Assembly: GCF_022458985.1 (NCBI RefSeq)
Contig: NC_061786.1
Span: 16,994,974-17,058,973, forward strand
From: Mugil cephalus
Taxonomy: Eukaryota > Chordata > Actinopteri > Mugiliformes > Mugilidae
Reading direction: 5' to 3'
Length of the DNA stretch: 64,000 nt
Shown: piece after piece, positions 20,121 to 31,999 of the stretch
Layout of the letters: each line of letters begins with the position of its first letter
How positions within the stretch are numbered: position 1 is the first letter of the stretch
Notes under the pieces: generated by a model
The model's database searches: none
The model's input: only the letters and a program-made list of their open reading frames with translations
Told to the model about the DNA's origin: nothing
Position numbers and translations under genes: made by a program

Positions 20121-20380
20121 TTAACAAATGTGTAGGTAATGTTTTAGAAAGAACAAACCCTGAAAGCCTTTATTGCTCTCGTCTTTAAAATTTCATCTTT
20201 GTGTTTAATTTCCACATTTGAACTCTCTTAAAAAATAATAATAATTTCTTCAGAATGCCACAGACATTGCCTTCTTTAGTTGTGCTTGTGGAAATATTAA
20301 ACCACTCGAAGCCGAGCAGCTGTTACGCTGCTGGTCATCCAAGCCACGTTTGTATTTTAAAGACTTTTCGTGCCCATGAC

Positions 20381-20386
20381 AATAAA
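20381..20386 (+). terminator. poly(A) signal, probable eif5a2 3' end
   Basis: AATAAA followed by TGTGGATTACC and a GTTGAAGGTGGAGG stretch within 45 nt. Confidence 0.4.
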
Positions 20387-20400
20387 TAGATGTGGATTAC

Positions 20401-23400
20401 CTTGGACTTATATCTGGAGTTGAAGGTGGAGGAATGTAGTTTTAGAAAGAACATTTTGTGGTAATGGGTTATTTGGGGTTTTTAACGGGATATTTAGGAT
20501 TTTGTGCAGATACCCCAAAACAAACGGCGGCTCGCGTGTCATTCTCTATGTTTACATTTTCACAGCCTATTACTGGAACACATGAGGTCACGGGGCAGAT
20601 GTGTTCACATGCTGCAATAATGTGTTTGCTGGAGAACCTGCACTCGCATGCAGGAAGTCAGATTCTACCTCCTAACATAAAAAAATAAAACCAAATGATA
20701 TGTGTTAAGTGTGTTGGCAATATATTTGAGTCATTCCCCCCAAATGTTTTCACTTCTGTATTTGAACTGCGTGGAGGATCCAGTCTTTAAAAAAAAAAAA
20801 AAAAAAGTGCACGTGTTAAGAAATGTACTAATAACCAGCCGTTGGCTGTGAACTTGTTAAAGGTCGAGTTTTGGCCTCACTCCTGTAGCAGACGCCCATC
20901 AGTCCATTACATGAGCAGGGAAAATGTTTACATGTTGTCATCAGGTCACTGCGATCACATTTCTGTGTAAACACATACATTGTAATATTACCATTAGAAG
21001 GTTTTCCATTCAGCTTTAAGTATTTTTTTTTGTCCAGCAAGTTCTACACGATTATCGTCTCTTATCATTCCTTTATTGTTTAGTTTGTGATGTTTTCCCT
21101 CAGTGATACCAACTCTTTGTTTTTCCACTTTTGATACAAAACTGCTCTACAGCGATAGTTTGGGTTGCATGCAAATGTCTAAGCTGTGTGACTCCATTCT
21201 GTGTGCTAAGGGTACAGCTAATGTTGAGAAGTAACGTCTTAATGAAATATATGCTCAAGCCAACAATACAGTGCGAACCTGTGTGGCACACGGGCGCCCG
21301 CGCTACACGGTTCCAAGCCCCTGCTTGCCTTCATGAGCACATCGATCCTTACGCAGCCCCTTATCATTCTCTGAGACTGACGAGCCTAAAGCATATCAGG
21401 AACACGCCGTATGCAAACTAGAGGAGATGTGAGCGACCTCTGCGGTTCCTTCAAGTGCTCATCTGTTCAGAGTCTGCTGGGAGTAACTTAAAAAAAAAAA
21501 ATAAAAAAAAATTGACGGCTCTGTGTCGTGACAGTAGATTTTTTCTCAGGGCTCTAAACTGAGTGTTAGGAGGTGCATTGATTTACCTGTGTCTCCAGTG
21601 TGTTAAATAAATGAGACTATGAGAACGTTTATTTATTTTTTTTGATTATTCATCTGCCTCCAGTCTTTTCTTTGTCTTTTTTTTTTTCTTCTACTGAACA
21701 CACCCTTCCTGTCTGCCTCCAGCCTTTTCTTGGAACCTATGGTTTGTCTCTGGCATCTTTCTGAGAGCTTCCTCACGGTCTTTTTTCTTTTGCCTTAAAA
21801 GCAGCAAATCCTTAGCGTGCATGTATTACACATATAGCACATGTAATTTAGAAGCAACTTTCAGTATGATGAGCTAAAATTCCTTAATAGTACTGCTCGG
21901 GGGAGTGCCGAGAGCACGTGGGCAGAGGTGAAAGTTAAACGGACACCGGAGGATCTGCTTTTAGACACATCTGTTTACCCAAAGACAATCTCTCTTAGAG
22001 AGCCCCCGGCAACACCTGAGAATGGTTCCAGACGCTCAACTTTCATGCAAAAAGCTGTGTCTCCAACAGTAAAAACAACTCTCCTCTTAAAAATGGTACA
22101 GTGTTTTGTCTACTATTGTGTTATTGCTTCACTGCAAAATATTCTGTTCTAATGGACTGTATAAAAAAAAAAAAAGCTAGGACTCTGTTTTTCCTATTTT
22201 CAGAAAAACCTACACGTATACACTTATGTGACTTATACTTTGTGCTGAATGTTGTTGTTTTTTTTTTAGTGATGTAGAAGAGAAATGAATAAGATCATAT
22301 TTCCTCATATCTTTATCTCATAGGTTCTATAGTTTTTCCTCAGACATGTAATTGCATGACTTGGCCACAAGAGAGCTCTGTTGTCCACTTTAGTTCGACT
22401 GCATAAGAGGAACAAGTCCTGATTCTTAGCTTTTTCAATCTACAGCACAGTTATCTTTAGATGGCTACAAAGTAATAAGGTTCCCTTAAAAAAATGAACA
22501 AAGTAAACAATATTTAAACCACACATTATAAAAACAATATACCTTTTAAAAATGTGGATCTTGCATGCTGCTTGTAAAATATATGGAAAAGTAATTCAAA
22601 AAATAAATAAATAAAACTGTACAGCTGCTATACACGAGAGCATCCACACTTGGCCGCGAAATAATTCCCAGTATTCCTCATTAGCTCCTGGATATGATGC
22701 CAGATGTGGGCTTTTGCCCATGTGTCATGTCCACTCCTCCTCCTTATTTCAGGAATAATTGTGTAGATTCAGATCAGATAAATGTACACATACACGTGAC
22801 ACCACTATGTTAACATAATACATATATGTGATGCGTGATACCTGCAAGTACTTTGATAGAATACACAATTCAACTCTACATCCACCTTGTGTAAACCCAG
22901 TCTCTTACAATTTAACCAGTCCATTTGTTTTGGAAAGAATCCTCGCTAAGATCCACAGCTACCTCACATACATTCGGTTGAATGTCCACATTCAAGTGAC
23001 CAAGCCTAATGAAAACACAATACATGGACGCTCTGTAGCTCATTAAGACTCCGTTACAAAGACACCTTTTTATTTTTCCCTCCTGTAATCCAAGAATGTT
23101 TTACCAGGACACGCTGAACTCTTTCCAGGATCACGTGGAGGGCGAAGCAGGGATAGCGAAGGGGGCCAAGATTTTATTGGCCATTCCACAGCGCTCCACA
23201 CGTATTTATCCAGACAGCAAAGCTGGATTCCTGGTTGCTTTTTTCTTTTTTTTTGAGGGGATGAGCCTCTCTGAAAATGATTAGAGGTTTGATAGAGTTT
23301 TGGAGCAGAGGGCTTGTCTCGTAAGGCAAAGAAAACAGTGCACACATCAGCCGGTCAACAGTGGGGGTAGGATGAAGCGTTGAAACGGCCTTTATGTAAC

Positions 23401-24200
23401 TGCAGGACCTATTTCTCGAAACAGCATGAGATGGAGAGAGAGATGAGATCAAAGAGGTAGTGTGAACCGTGCGCTTTTATTGAAACCCTATGGGATTAAG
23501 TGCGTGTGTGTGTGCGCACCACGTCGCCCCACTGTTACTCAGTTTTAACTTAAAATGTTTTGAATTGAAATTAAACACGTGTTAACTGAACCGAGAGAAG
23601 CTAAGACGGCATATTCACCTGATAAGACGGCCTCGAGGGTCAGTTTGATGAGCCGTATGTGTGGCTTTGTCTGCCTGCGTCTATGTAGGGGGTGCTCGAG
23701 TGTTTTTGAAGATAAGGGAAGCTATAGAATCCAGATTTCGAAGTTAAAAAAAAGAGAGAAAGAACACTTTATCTTATCCACTGACAGGATTTATAGGACT
23801 GATGGAAGACAGAAGGAGGTGTTCTGCCCCCCTTTCATGTGCTCGGTCCCACTGAGGGAAAAGCAGCAGGGAAGGCTTCTGTAGGTGTGTGTGGTGGTTG
23901 GAGGATGAACACTGGAAGCTGACCTTTGGAGGGGGGGGGGGGACTGAGCTGCAGAGATGTGACTTTATCTCTTGAGCTCAGCTCAGACTGCGAGAGTTTT
24001 AAAATCCTGCGCAATTTTTAAGTCAGGATGTATCATACACTTGACAGAAACTTCTCAGATATCCTTCTCTCTGATGCAAACAATGACTTTTGTAAAATAA
24101 CACTCCACAGGGTGTAATTTAGATCATTATGTCAGATGATTAAACATTTATTGCAGCGAACCATGTGATCTCTTGGGATCAGAACAGCAGCTTGTGGTTT
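20401..24200. other. intergenic, no gene recognised
   Basis: A/T-rich sequence with scattered poly(A) runs (20788, 21490, 22164) and a G-run at 23931-23942. No exon-like stretch, RNA gene or recognisable transposon. Confidence 0.6.
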
Positions 24201-24214
24201 TACAGCTGATCTGA

Positions 24215-24290
24215 ACTCCAGTCCAGTAGGTGGCGGTAATGCACCTGCAGGCTGAGCTGGTTCGCCAACTACGAATAAAACCAAAAGTAG
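24215..24290 (+). repeat. dispersed fish repeat with GTAGGTGGCGGTAATGCACC
   Basis: CCAGTAGGTGGCGGTAATGC, then CACCTGCAGG and a TTCGCCAACTACGAATAAAACC tail region. It resembles a motif I recall as widespread in fish genomes. A second, diverged copy is at 29975-30035 (AGGTGGTGGCTGTAATGCAC). Confidence 0.5.
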
Positions 24291-24674
24291 AACTTTTTAA
24301 TACTTGGCCATTATCAGCGTCGTGTAAGAACTGATGTGATCATCCAAAATTTAAATGATTCTGGACGTTCAGGAGTTGTTTCTGGGAGACCCTCAGATTA
24401 ACAGATAATCTGGGCCAGACCTTGGTACCAGATTTCCCCAGTGATTGTCGAGGTGTTTTTTTCTGTTAATGGCAACTTGTGCCTGTTGGAGGTGTACTAT
24501 TGATGTTGGTAGCCGCGTGACGCCAAGAGCTAAACACTGATTACAATGATTGATTGAGTGATTACATTTCATACACGTTTCAACCTGAATCGACATCGAT
24601 TTGGTGCCTTTAAATCTATAGAGCACACCCACAAATTTTTTCAGGAATTGTCATAAATTGTTAGCTCAATATCG

Positions 24675-24686
24675 TCTGACGTCAGA
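24675..24686. promoter_or_regulatory. palindromic CRE-like site
   Basis: TCTGACGTCAGA is a perfect 12-bp palindrome with the full CRE octamer. It is far from any gene; function unknown. Confidence 0.25.
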
Positions 24687-25496
24687 TCAATCTGACTGAT
24701 CTCCAAACATTTCTTAAGAAAATTAGCTTAATGCTATGTTATGCGTAGGGAACTGAAATTCAGCTTTGAATGGATTCAGAAAGATACTGATGCAAAAAAA
24801 ATAAAAAATAAAAAAAAAGATCTCAGTATGACAGATTTCATTTTCGGACCCCACTTTGAACAAATCTGGGCCCGTGCGCTCGGTTGCTTGTCTCTGTGTG
24901 AGTCTTGTAAGAGGCTGTAACTAAGAAGACCAGAAGGCCAGGGGAGTATCCTGTCCTCAGAAATAGTGAAGGTAAACAGAAGCGTTCATCTGAGAACAGG
25001 GCTCGCAGCGGGGACCTTTCTATTTTCTATTTTAACTGACAACAGTCAGTGCACTCATACCGCGGTGGAGATGCCTTTGACAAACAAGACCTTACGTGGA
25101 AGAATTTGTCAGTGACTTCAAGGGCAAAAAATCCAGACTAGATATTTTTTCAGAACGAACTATTGCTCTTTTATGCTGTGGAAGGGTTTTAATCATGAAG
25201 TAGTCATTGTGCACATTTTACACAATCAGCACACAATGCCTTAAAAAAAAAAACAAGACAAAGCAAAGCATTTTTTGTTTCAAAATTGTGCAACAGTAGG
25301 GTGGCTGAGTCTTTACTTTATATGAATAAAGAGTAGGAGCTATGCTTCTTCTGTTTTCCTGTCCAGTGCCTCCAACAGAACTCTGGTCAAAAATGTTTTT
25401 TTTCTGGCCACCTGCTGCCCTCTGGCACTGCTTTGAACTCTTGTGTGTGCGTGTATGTGTGCGTGTGTGACCTACAAGGCATGTGTGTGTTTGTGA

Positions 25497-25560
25497 GGGC
25501 AGCTAGTAATCTAGTAGTTGAAGCGATGAAAGGTTGCGTCCAACATCTGGAGGATAAGAG
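25497..25560 (+). mobile_element. possible tRNA-derived SINE head
   Basis: GGGCAGCTAGTAATCTAGTA then GTTGAAGCG resembles a pol III A box, and GGTTGCGTCCAACA resembles a degenerate B box 35 bases on. A second tRNA-like piece (GTAGCTCCTCATAGCGTAGG) follows at 25616. Both are too diverged to be tRNA genes. Confidence 0.35.
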
Positions 25561-25917
25561 ACTGTAAAGAAGCGCCGGCGTGGGTCGCGCGGATCATCAT
25601 TCAAACCAGATGAGGGTAGCTCCTCATAGCGTAGGAGTTAAACACTATAGTGCTTCAGCTTTATATGGTGGGATACTTGAGTTATTTTCTGACAAAAGTG
25701 ACAAAATCAGGTAGCAAAACGTAACTTTGATGTCAAAATATCGAGATAAAATTTGGATATGTTGACTTAAATAATCTTTTCAGAGGTAAACAGAGGGTAG
25801 TGGTCACATGTCTGCATCCATGAGCAGATGATATTAAACTGTTTACCTTAAGACCAGAAACTATTTATTCATACTAAGACAATTGGGCATCTAATCTAGT
25901 TCCCTAAATAGAAAATA

Positions 25918-26270
25918 TACACTGATCAGGCACAACATTATGACCACCTGCCTGATATTGTGTGGGCCTCTAAAACAGTTGTGGCTCATCAGAGAATGGA
26001 TGTGGGTCTCCTGAGGGTCTTCTGTGGTTTCTGGCAACAGACTGTTATTAGAGGGGCCTTTGGGTCCTATGGGTTAAGGGGAGGGGCCTCTGTGGATCAG
26101 GCTTGTTCCAGTACATCCCACAGTTTGGGACCTAGTGAATTTGGAGTCCGGGTCCACACCTTGTGCTGTTTCTCGTGTGTGTTGAGTTGTTTCTTGTGTG
26201 TGTGTGTCCATGTCAGGCTGCAGATGCCTGTGCGATCAAGGCGTGTCATTGCTGTGGGATGGGGGTAAAA
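25918..26270 (+). mobile_element. Tc1-like relic (copy b, left part)
   Basis: Begins TACACTGATCAGGCACAACA. The minus strand reads as a broken transposase C-terminus (LWDVLEQ preceded by PNS). The right part of the same copy is at 27291-27449, separated by about 1 kb. Confidence 0.75.
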
Positions 26271-27290
26271 TTGCAAAATGGTCAATTCTCCTGTGAATGC
26301 AGTTTTGGTGTGTTTGTTAAAGGGCACACTGTGCGCCTGATTGTTTTACTTTTTTTTTTTTTTTTTATCTATCCCAGCCCAGATGAGTCACTAACTGCCC
26401 TTTCAGCAAAAAAAAACAAAAATATCTACATTTTTTTCCCCTTTAAAAGATCCTGTTTATGTGTTAGCAGCATCATCTTATCGAGTAGGAAAAGGTGCGC
26501 GCGTGTGTGTGATTGTGACCGTTCATGGATCTCGTGGTTAAGTTGACAGTCAGCCACCATTGTCTGAGCGTTTTCCATGTTTGTGTTATTACTCATGCTG
26601 ATCTGCTGAGGCAGATGGGGCCGAAGGACGTTTTGGGACTTTTGGAGGAAAGCTGAGACGATGCTATCGTACTAATAAACAGGTGTCCGTCCTCTTTCCT
26701 CCCACTCTCATCAGTTTTCAGGACATAGCTGCACCCACCAGACAGCTGTTCGCCGAAGATGTTGCATAAGGCGAAAGCCACACTGTGCGTTCATTTCCAG
26801 CAGTGCTGAGTGGATTACGGCTGTGAGGAGATTTGAGATATTCTCACGTGAATTAAGTCTCACACTGAAGTGTGCATGAATGCATCTTTTTATGCTGAAG
26901 CGTGTGTTTCCGCCAAGAGAATAACTAGAGAAGAGCAATAAAGGAAATTTTAATATCAGAAATGTGTTGGCGGCTACAGACTTCAGCGCTGATGTGGAGA
27001 TGAGATGTGTTTCATATAGTTTAATCTACATTTAAATGGATTTTGAGCCCCTGAAACACTCCCAGTTCCAGCTTGTGTGGATGTGCGAACATTTACTGTT
27101 CATGGAGCCCTAGAAAAAACAACTTCAAGGACATCCAGAGAGAGCCACTTTGCCAGAGTGTCGTGTGATTTTTCTTCCCCCTCATTTTCCGAAGGCTGTT
27201 TGTGAAACGGCTCCCTTTTCTCGTAATGCCATGAGAAAATGGGCCCACTGCTGATTCAGAAGTCGTAGCTCTTTTCACGGAATTGTGATA
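26271..27290. other. 1-kb stretch splitting Tc1-like copy b
   Basis: Sequence with no counterpart in the other copies. Contains T-runs (26346-26366) and CpG/TG bits. No gene or known element recognised. Confidence 0.5.
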
Positions 27291-27449
27291 GGAGGTACAT
27301 GTCGAAGTAACAGTTTCTCTAAGTAACATCAGCATGAATGCCAGGTCCAAACATCTCCCAGCAAAACACTGAATCGTCACAAAACAGTCAAGGTTATTTA
27401 CTTGGCCTGTCCGTCAGTGGTCATAATGTTATGCCGGATCAGTTTATGC
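27291..27449 (+). mobile_element. Tc1-like relic (copy b, right part)
   Basis: GTAACATCAGCATGAATGCC, then AGGTCCAAACATCTCCCAGC and a GTCAGTGGTCATAATGTTAT end correspond to the right third of the family. Confidence 0.7.
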
Positions 27450-27704
27450 ACTAACTCCACAGTCAAGTTTCAGTTTTTAGCTATACCGTGTGTGTGTGTT
27501 TGTGTGTGTGTATGAGTGAGCAAATGGGTGTGTGATGTGGTACATGTGTTTTATGCTCGTGTGTGTTTGTGGACCAAGGACTGGGAGTGGTTAGGAAAAC
27601 AGTACAGTTCTCCTGGATCACAGGTTACAGCCCCGGGGGGGCCGTGGGATAGGCCGACCCACTGTAGGGAGCGGATGAAGCTGACAGCGACTCCCAGAGA
27701 GTCG

Positions 27705-27779
27705 GTGTGTGTATGTGTGTGTGTGCGTGTGTGTGTGTGTGAGTGTGTGTGTGTGTGTATGTGTGTATGTGAGTGTGTT
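27705..27779 (+). repeat. impure (TG)n microsatellite
   Basis: About 75 bp of TG units with A and C interruptions. Confidence 0.9.
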
Positions 27780-27888
27780 TTACTGACCCCTCAAGAGCGG
27801 GAAGAGGAGACTGACGTAAGTGACATGAGGGTAAAACAGAACAAGCTGTTTTCAGCCCGATGCTATAAGCAGCACTTATGTTTCTTTT

Positions 27889-27922
<34 letters not shown>
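27889..27922 (+). repeat. (TG)n microsatellite
   Basis: Perfect TG run of about 16 units. Confidence 0.92.
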
Positions 27923-27924
<2 letters not shown>

Positions 27925-28410
27925 TCATCCACAACCAAGTCCAGATGTAATAAAGATACATTCATGCAATGCTGGGGTTGAAAGTTTCTTTTAACAGTGG
28001 TAGCAGTTTTTTAAAAAATCATTGCCTTAGCCTTTACACATAATTCTTGTTCAGACATTTGAGGGCACACAGAAATAAAATAATAATAATAATAATAAAA
28101 CATAATATGGTAAAAGCCTAGAATGTCAAAGTGAAGTTTGTCAGTTTCTGGATGTCGGTCAGAGGTAGACAAGATAACAAGCTATTTGTTTTTGAATGGT
28201 GCACATGCAGTCTGTTATTTGTACACCAGGTGGTGCCACAAGGTCTAAGAAAAGGGCGAGGGCCCCCCATGGCCACCAAACCATAAACATAACAAACACC
28301 TACGGGTTATTGTTTGGAAGTAGCAGCAGCACCACGATAAAACAATTCTGCTGACAAGTCACAATGCTGAATCATAATTTTCAGCTTGTAGTTTATCCTC
28401 CTTTACATTA

Positions 28411-28552
28411 TACACTGATCAGACATAACATTATGACCACCTTCCTAATATTGTATAGATGTCTTCTGGTGAAGAATGGACTTTGTCACAATATGGTCAA
28501 TGTTATTCACTTCACCTGTCAGCGGTTTTAATATTATGGCTGTTTCTGTGTA
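28411..28552 (+). mobile_element. Tc1-like relic (copy c), short deletion form
   Basis: Both ends are kept (TACACTGATCAGACATAACA on the left, GTCAGCGGTTTTAATATTAT on the right) with nearly the whole middle lost, giving a 142-bp MITE-like copy. Confidence 0.75.
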
Positions 28553-29865
28553 TTATGGGCAAACAAATTGCCCGAACACTTGCCTTCGTACCTCTTTTCT
28601 GTTTTCTGTTTCATTTCATTTTCAGTTTCCTGTCGCCATGATGTTCATAATCCCTTTCCTCCTTTTGTCGTTATCCTGCTAAATCCCCTATACTCTGCCT
28701 CTTTGTCTTCTCTAACGCTCTCCCGCCCTTTGGTGTTCTCTTTTTTCTCCAAACTTTCTTGTGAAATCACTACTCTGCACATCTGGGATGCACCTGTCAC
28801 GGTGGGAAGTGAGTTTTCCCGTGAGACCCTAGTTCCTCTGAAGTTAGAAGCCCCATAATCTATTTTTTAAAATATGAATATTTGCCTGCATGTGTGATAA
28901 TGTGGAGGCTTTCGAAGTTTCATTTGACCTTTAACACATTGGGATAAAAAAATTGGTATGAAAATGATTTGTTGATCACCATATCTGGTGGGTAATGGCA
29001 TCACTGACAGAGCAACCGTTACTTCCAGTTAATTTCTCCTGGTTGAGCAATCCCACAGAGGGCGTTCACAACCTTCCTTAGGATCAGTTACCTAAGCGCT
29101 AAGCTAAAATCAATAGGACAGGGTGTTTGGTGGCTTGTGGGCGCCAAGTGCTGCAACTAAGCCAAACTGCAAGTGTTAATCAGTGGCAGGCCATTGAGAG
29201 AACATGCCCTTTTCTGCATGCGCGAGTGTTAAACAACTAGCTGGGTCATGGCTAGCACCTGCTCCTGCCCTGTGGGGTGGAAGTGACAGGAGCTGTAGCA
29301 CACTATATACTCCATGGCAAAGCTGAAACATGAAAAAAAAATAAAAGAAAATGATTGTGTGCCTATGCCGAGTTTTCATTATATATATCAGTGCATATGC
29401 AGGGGAGACTTGGCTGCAGTCTGTGTGATAGGCCGGATCATCCTTAGAGCCGCCTGAATCATTGTTTCCAACGCCTGTTGCCGTGGCAGCAAGAGGACTA
29501 AGGGATATGGCTTTAATGCAGACACATAAATCTCAACTTAAAAGGGAACTGCCCCGTGCCTCGTCTCTGCGTGTGATTGTGCTCCTGTACAGCTATTCTT
29601 CTGAGGACACTTTTACACCAGGGGTGGCCGCTAATTTTACAATATCCAAGACGAAGTCTATCCATCCCATACCATATGTCATATTAATTGTTCCTACAGT
29701 GTTGAAAGCTTTGTCCATCTTTTGTTTTTATTATTTAAAGAAAAATTGTTGCAAAATAGGAGAGGGTATTCTTGAGTTGTTGTTTTTGATGATGTGCATG
29801 GCTGTGGATATGTGCCACTGAACTGAGGGCATGTTGCAATAAAAAGTTAAAAAAAAAAAAAAGGT
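28553..29865. other. intergenic, no gene recognised
   Basis: Open frames here (for example 29462-29821) have no recognisable domain and A/T-rich non-coding composition. Confidence 0.5.
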
Positions 29866-30759
29866 AGGGATGGGCATCAAGAACTCGTTCCACACTGGTT
29901 CAGTTCATCGATATCATCGGCCTTCTTGCTTATCGGTTCCCCTTATCGATTCTTTTCATGATGAATCTTTACATCCCAGTCCAGGTGGTGGCTGTAATGC
30001 ACCTAAACCACCATAAAACACGAGAACAAGAAGAATCTTTACGTCGAGGAATGTCATTCACATCGCGTGTCGCTGACATGATGACACGGAAGACGCTATG
30101 GCAGAGAGACCTCCTTTGTCCGAAATCGTCCACTCATTCCCTAACCCCTATTCCCTGTGTAGGGTTCCACTATATAGTGCACTGTATAGTGAGCTCAATC
30201 CCAAAAGCTTTTGGACACTGCACGTATCATCGCTTGACGTGCAGTTAATGGCGTCGCTTCTGTTACATCATTACGTCTCAGACTGCCACGACTCCCCTGG
30301 TTATACTATTATAACTTACACATTACTAAAACTTGTTGATTTTGTAAACAGATATGTGTGATGTTCACAAAATAAAAAATAAAAATGTTGAAAAAAAAAA
30401 GTTTCAAAATTGTGTCTCACTAACAGCCTCTTGTTGAAACATTTGTTGACGACACATCGCATTAAATGCCATGTGTTCGAAAATCTCCGGTCAATGAGTG
30501 CAGCCATCACTAAGTCTCAGTGGAGCGGCACTAGTGAGGATCCAGTGACCAATTTCCTGTTTGTTTTCTTGCACAAGCTCTTATCTCTTGCTTAGAAACT
30601 CAATAAAAGTGCTGTTTAACATGAAACCATGAACGTCTACTTTTACTAAAACCATAAATTCACAGGAGGAATTGATGAGGGAATCAATAAAGAATCAGAT
30701 CAATAAGCAGAATCGATAATGGCATCGGTATCAATAAAATCTTAGCGATGCACATCCCT
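29866..30759. mobile_element. non-autonomous DNA transposon, hAT-like inverted ends
   Basis: The left end AGGGATGGGCATC (29866) and right end GATGCACATCCCT (30747-30759) are inverted repeats with one mismatch. Subterminal TTATCGATTC-type words recur inverted (29944 and about 30710), giving long imperfect termini. The interior holds the 29975-30035 repeat and an ACTATATAGTGCACTGTATA segment of another kind, so it is nested or composite. No transposase. No clear 8-bp target duplication. Confidence 0.5.
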
Positions 30760-31854
30760 TGTGATCTACTTGCACAACCTTCACAATCCAATGGTCAGCC
30801 GCAGTTGACGTACTGAGCATTCTTGTTTTACACCATCGAAGTGAGGACATTTGTGCAAAGTAAGGACATTTTGACCAGTCCTGATTCATAACAACGCTGT
30901 TTAAGGGTTAAGACTTGGTTTTCGGATAAAGGTTGCAACTAGGTTATGGTAAGAGTTAAGGTTAGGCACTAGGATAAGGGGCGTAGGAATGCTTTATGTC
31001 AGTGAGTGTTCTTACAAAGATAGCTATACAAATGTATGTGTGTGTGCTTTCAGAAAACACCTTAAATATAATATCTATCCTTATCCTATAATTTTGAATT
31101 CAATCGCGGTGAGTATCTCTCAGTCAGGCAACAAAGGATTATATCTTTTGAACCAAGTGCTATCATACCCGGAAAAGTCTTGTTTATTGCTTAAAATCAA
31201 TACAAACATTATCCAGGCCCTATCTTCTCCTCCTTTGAAATCATTTCCTCATGTTGGGGCCAGAGAACATAAACCTGACAACCACGAAAACAGACAGAGA
31301 GTAATAAGGAGGGAGGGGTACCGCGACTTGTTTCTGTTAAACCACGGCCAGGGCATTGTTCTCTGTGAGGAAAGATCCAACACAAGATGTCTTATGAATG
31401 ACGACGTTTTTTACTCTATGCGCACGCTGTTGTGTGTGTGTGCTTGCACGAAACCACCGGCATGCTAATGTACGAAATGCCACAGCTCCTGCACTCGCAA
31501 GTGGAAAGGTGGAAGTTCCTCATTGATTGGAAATCTGCTCTCTGCCCTCTCTATTGTTGAGCTGCCAATCTGACTGTATCTGATAATAAACATCACTTGA
31601 GTGTGTGTCTCTGTGTGAGCTGGAGGTCACTGAGCAGCCTCTCCTACTCCGTCTTCAATAATAAACATTAATAAGGGGCTGTAACGGTCAAAGACAAAAA
31701 CTTGGTCGTTCAAAGGTCAGCGTTCCGATGAGGTATCCTGACACTTTGTCTTCTTCCGACAGTGCTGGGAGACTACAGATACGGGAACAAAGCTGTAATT
31801 AAATGGGATTCAGGAATGCTCGCGTAGCAACGACCATGATATCTATATCTTGTT

Positions 31855-31990
31855 CTCCAGTGTACTCTTGTGTTAAAAAAAAAACACACATATTGTGTTA
31901 AATTTTAACACATGTTGTATCAGCTTGGGGACAACACAGGTTGTGCGAGATATGATGCAGCTAATGTGTCCACCTTTTGTGTCAAGACAC
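31855..31990. repeat. self-complementary TGTGTTAAA/TTTAACACA repeat
   Basis: Alternating TGTGTTAAATTTTAACACA and GGGGACAACACAGGTTGTG words that can fold back on themselves. Resembles a fish MITE-type repeat; family not named. Confidence 0.45.
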
Positions 31991-31999
31991 ATATGTGCT

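Larger units (their letters stand above)
19295..20400 (+). other. eif5a2: eif5a2 3' UTR (inferred)
   Basis: A G-rich run starts seven bases after the stop (19301-19319). The segment at 19865-20120 recurs at 35745-36005. AATAAA at 20381 is a good candidate for the poly(A) signal. Confidence 0.5.

Noticed and set aside
25616..25660. tRNA-like GTAGCTCCTCATAGCGTAGG segment
   Set aside because: No cloverleaf or B box can be drawn. Treated only as part of a possible SINE.
27516..27950. 144-codon open frame
   Set aside because: Mostly translated TG microsatellite (runs of Cys-Val); no domain.
30989..31468. 159-codon open frame
   Set aside because: No recognisable domain; non-coding composition with TG-rich ends.
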